Source: Oxyruncus cristatus (Eukaryota > Chordata > Aves > Passeriformes > Cotingidae). Taken from it: a stretch of 64,000 nucleotides of DNA. A program made the translations under genes and the position numbers. Location of the stretch: the NCBI GenBank assembly GCA_013399855.1, contig VXAY01001101.1, positions 1,075,965-1,139,964 of the forward strand, in the 5' to 3' direction. Shown here in pieces: positions 59,746 through 64,000 of this stretch (within the stretch, counting starts at the first letter, position 1; each line of letters begins with the position of its first letter). Under the pieces are notes generated by a model that ran no database searches, had not been told where the DNA came from, and was given only the letters and a program-made list of their open reading frames with translations.

Positions 59746-62700
59746 AAGGTTCTCCCATGCACGGAAATAAAGCTGAGCATTTGCACCTTCATTATCTTTG
59801 TGTGTAAATGAGGCTAAATGTCTGAAAATCACACTCATGACCTCTGAGTGGTCCTAATAATTCCACCTATTATACCTCTCCATTTTTCTGTGATGCTGAA
59901 TTTCTCAAACTGTCTGTAAAAGCCCAGGTTCTCCTCTGACCCTTGCACATACCCAGACACCAGGAAGACATATGTCTTAACAGATAATGGCTCCATTGTG
60001 TGAATACTGTCAGTATCATATCAATGTGACATAAATATAGCAAATTAGCCGTATGTTACTTACATCAGAACTGCTTCAGCTCTTTGTGTGGAATGGAAAA
60101 GGTGCAAGTGAAAGCTCTCTGAAGCAGCATGAGCCTTTTCCTTTTTTTAACAGTGCTTCCGTGAGAAACTCCACCAAGTTTTAGATTTGGTACTAATTCA
60201 AGACTACTTTTTTTCTCCAAAGAAAGAACTAAGATTCATAATTCACCTTAGCACTGGGAAATTGGTACTTTGGAAAAAATTTCCTTAAGGAATGTTATTG
60301 CCAATCTTGACCAGGCACATATGAAAATGAGACATTTCTTGTGTGTATCACTGTGTGCTTCTATCCCTGCCACTATCATAAAGAAGCATCTTTCACAACT
60401 AAATAACAGATTAGTTAAGAGAACTCTTCGCAAATACATTTAGTCTTGAAGACTCAGATTCACTGGAGTCCTTCCTACTGTGTCTTCATAGGTTTCAAAA
60501 AATAGATGTATTTAGACTCCTGAAAAAGAAAATTTTAATTGTGACTGTTTTCTAGGCATTTGCAAGGTGGTAGAGTCATTGCTAAGGGATAATACTTCTT
60601 TTGTCATTCAAGAAGTATTGCAAACTGATTTCCTGAGAGGTGTTAGAAAAAAACAAATCAAACACTTTTTTTTGGGCCAGATGCACTTTCCAGTTCCAAA
60701 TAAATAACATTGTTTTATTAATATCAAAACAAATGAACAATAAGAAGTTATCAAATAACTTTTGAAACTAAATACGCTTTGGAATTTGTGATTTTTTATT
60801 GGAGTGTGGAGGTAATCCTCCCCTTAAAGCACAATTCATGAAAACCAGGAATGTGCTTATATCTAGTTGTGTGTAATCAAAAATGACACATTACTGGCAA
60901 TATTTTTCCAGAAAATATCAAATAGTGAATACACGTGCTCTGTGTTTTTGCAAACACTCAAATATTCATTTCATAAGCTTGTGTTAGTTCTCTCCCTGCC
61001 CCCCCTTCCTGGGAACATCTTTAAACAATGGTTTTCAACAAGTCACTTTTTTCAGTTTTTCAGCTATGAGGTATCAAATTGCACCAGTCTGATTGCATGT
61101 GTGTTTTTCTATAACAAGTCAACACTGAATGCATGAACAAATTACTAGGATGCATGTTTAAAATCTGAAGGATAGAAACAAAACTTTGCAAAAAATTATT
61201 CTCCAATAGTGATCAGTAGACTACATTGTCCCCTAAAATTGTAAATACACTTCTGTTTTCAGAGCAGCTCTGTTATGATGATGGAATTTCTGTGAATTTT
61301 GCCAGAGGAGAACTTTGAACAAATATGTTGTGGATTAGTCCAGTGACTGTTTCAGTATGTAAGATTATCCCTGGAAGTGTTTTGGGAAAGGGCAGAACTT
61401 CACAGAGCCATTCTTTCCTTCCAAAATACTAGAGATGTTATACAAACATTACACTGACATGAGGCTTTATTCTTACTCTTGTCCTATTATACCTTAACTC
61501 TTCAGTCATCTCTGACTCATAGCAGTGATTACACTGACTTTGGTGTTATGTTGAAGTTATTGAATTAAAAGCATATTTGGTGCATACTAGAGGTTGGCAT
61601 TTCTGTGATGTCTTGACTTCAGATTTACAGGAACAGCCTGATACTATGAAGAAATATAAATCTGGTCAGCCAAAAGCATCAGTCTTCTCGTCTCAGAAAT
61701 CATGGCAACCAAAATTTGTGTGTTTGTGTTAGACGAACAGTACCTGTATCTTCTTCCTAGTAATGGGAGCACAAAACTCCTGTATATCCCTTGGTTTTCC
61801 ACCAGCTTCTTCACAGAAGTCAGCAAGAGCCTCTATATCTATTTGTAAATATATGAAATGCTGACAGCACCAATCTGATAGAAAAAGAGAGGGCTACAGA
61901 TTTCCCTCCCACTTTGTTTCAACAAATACTGACTCACTGGAGAGTGGACAAACCCCACAACTAGCAGGATGGCTCCTTGCTGCAGGAGCATACCAAATGC
62001 TCTGAAGGAAAACTGGGTTGTCGAGTTACGTGGTGCTGAGGGGAATTGTGAGTGATGCAGCCATAAAGAAGGAAACATGTTTCTCAGTCTTGTGTGAGAG
62101 AACATCATCTTAGTCCCATCTTTTTCTAAGTATAATTGCATGTGGTTTAATTGTTGGGTGTATTTAAATGACTAAAATTATGGCAGTATTAAAAACCTAC
62201 GCTTGCAGGTTATCGTATGGTGTCAGGTGTGCAGCTATCTGAGTAGCATAACCTGTGCTCTACTTAACCCCCTATCCTGAGACAATTCTGATGATACTTG
62301 AAATGATAATAGAAATGATGCCTATATCTCAGAAGCCTCTGTTAGAACACCAAAATAGAATGGATGATACTAAAACGATGTAAAAGGAGCACGGATAAAC
62401 TGGCTCTTGCACTTTGCAGAATGTAGTATTGAATTTAAATATGAATCTTAAGTACTGTATGGATTGACTGGTTGTTCAATGATTGCACAGCTTCTGACCC
62501 CAGGGCTTTCTGAACCATAACAAGGGATGGCCACACTTCAAATGATAATAAAAGTGCTAATAATAATCAGGACAATAATAAATCACAAGTAGTCTGTGAA
62601 GAGACTATTTATTGGAATTTTAAGGCTTGTCTTATTTTATCGCTGAGAAAAACCAAAAGTTAATTTATAGCCCATTTGTGTTTTCCCTTCTCAAGCCCAT

Positions 62701-64000
62701 ACTCAACCAATTGTACAGCTTCACTGTGGCTCAAAAGAAATTTTGCCCCTGTTTTATTGGAAACAGAATTGGTGACCTAGAACCTGTTCCTCTCTGGCAT
62801 TACTCTGACTACATTCATTGGAAATCTGTTGCGTGGATATTGGTGCAAAACTGCAGTAACACCCTGGTGGAACAGGTCTTTAATCCCCTGCATCCATGCA
62901 AATTGTGTAGACCTCAGAGAACTGAATATTCAGACTTTGTATTTATGCTCAGAAAGGGGAAAACACGCCCATAGTTCATTCGCATAATAAATGTGAGGGG
63001 AAAATAATTCTGTGGGGACAAACATTGTTTGGTTTGTCATGAGACATACTTGACAGTTACTGCTTTGTCCCTTTTGTGCCATTGCAATGCAATTATATGA
63101 TTGTGCCATAAATCTGAAAGACTGTTTTGCAAAGTTCGTATCTGTGCTTGCTACCTTTAATATTAATAGGAGAATATCTTTAAAGTGAGTAAATTGAGAA
63201 AGTGGCTGAAACTATAGTTTATAAAAGAAGATTAGTGGGTTTAATATGCACTGGAGAGTAAAAGAAAAATCTTATTACTGTATGGAGAAATTACCTCATA
63301 AAGAAGCTAATACAGCAGGCTAGGGAGTAATTTTTAACAAGGTTTTTATGATGCACAAGTGTAGGCAAGTTAATGAACTTATCTTTCTAGTTATTTTCAG
63401 ATTGTAACAATGCATTTCTTTTCAGTTCCTGTGCTTTAAAAAGTAAAACACATTTAATCACTTACAATAAAACTAACTCATTAGTTTGATAAATCAAGTA
63501 AGATCCTATACTGCTCCTGTTGTGGCAGTGCTGCTAAGAAACTAGATCAGGTGAAAACATTAAGTATAGAACAGAGCAAATGACCAGTTTTATTCATTAT
63601 TGGAATTAAAAGGTGTCACACTGACAGGGAATGTTCATTTTTGGAAAGACATGCTCTGGCCCCAGTACCAGAACTTAGAAAATAAAAACTAAAATAGGGA
63701 TTCGGGCCAAGATTTTGCTTTAACAATTCCACTCTTTGCAAAATAGCCATGTGGTCTTTGACATTCATAAAACAGACATCTGAAGAATGTCACATCCAAC
63801 AGCAAAGAAACCACAGGGGGGAGTTGGTAAATACAGAATGTCCATCTGTCAGCACCCCAGCATGGCATGCGTAGGTATTGTTTAGGAGGAGCATGTCCAC
63901 ATTTTTCTGCCCAAATGCAAAAGACAGACTGCTGAGTAAAACAGTTCAATCTTTATATTGATTAAAGAGATGTGCTTTCCTACCATACAACAATGACTGT
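59746..64000. other. AT-rich noncoding stretch to window end
   Basis: Frames reach 115 codons (62627-62974) without a recognisable domain. The part at about 62.77-62.87 kb could be one more very eroded copy of the short repeat. No RNA gene, exon or promoter was recognised. Confidence 0.45.

Noticed and set aside
1..64000. CRISPR arrays, bacterial operons, phage or toxin-antitoxin systems
   Set aside because: No regularly spaced repeats, no ribosome-binding-site-led gene strings and no long frames; composition and repeats are vertebrate.

Overview
This 64 kb window looks like vertebrate nuclear DNA that codes for little or nothing. It is AT-rich and CpG-depleted. Its longest open frame is about 154 codons, and no known gene, rRNA, tRNA, CRISPR array or bacterial-style operon can be recognised. 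The interspersed repeats point to a sauropsid amniote. They include one CR1 LINE 3' end (about 11.83-12.06 kb), one tRNA-derived SINE (about 26.0-26.37 kb), MIR-like fragments, and several eroded copies of a short palindromic family whose core resembles TGACTTCAATGGGA or CAGTGGAGTTACACC. L1, Alu and B1 are not evident. Recognisable repeats are sparse and old, so a bird is my first guess and a crocodilian or turtle the alternative. This is inference from repeat content and was not confirmed by any search.

Layout. 0-12 kb is mostly unique AT-rich sequence with a MITE-like hairpin, a G-quadruplex motif, a possible conserved element near 4.7-4.9 kb and a MAF/AP-1-type site at 10.0 kb. 11.8-12.06 kb holds the CR1 fragment. 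17.7-18.0 kb holds a palindrome and an old MIR-like repeat. 19.8-20.65 kb has a homeodomain-type motif cluster and a short CpG-retaining patch. 21.5-23.7 kb is GC-richer and unassigned. 26 kb holds the SINE. 30.3-30.75 kb is the most feature-rich short interval: an exon-like open segment with splice-like borders and retained CpGs, a partial CTCF-like core, and a 43-bp tandem duplication. 33.0-33.5 kb has a perfect CRE and a CpG-bearing block. 35.1-37.8 kb is a GC-richer block with fragmented protein-like stretches, best on the minus strand, and a perfect 20-bp palindrome; it may be a decayed retrocopy or an unannotated transcript. 40.0-40.2 kb is a strand-asymmetric G/T tract followed by the only ambiguous base. 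44.6-44.9 kb has two small tandem duplications. 46.2-47.3 kb is GC-rich. 51.9-59.7 kb is AT-rich with several inverted repeats.

No genes here can be shown to work together. The window is best read as an intergenic desert or part of a very large intron, probably with scattered cis-regulatory elements. I found no convincing new biological system. The items worth checking are the 30.3-30.75 kb interval, the 35.1-37.8 kb block and the candidate regulatory elements.
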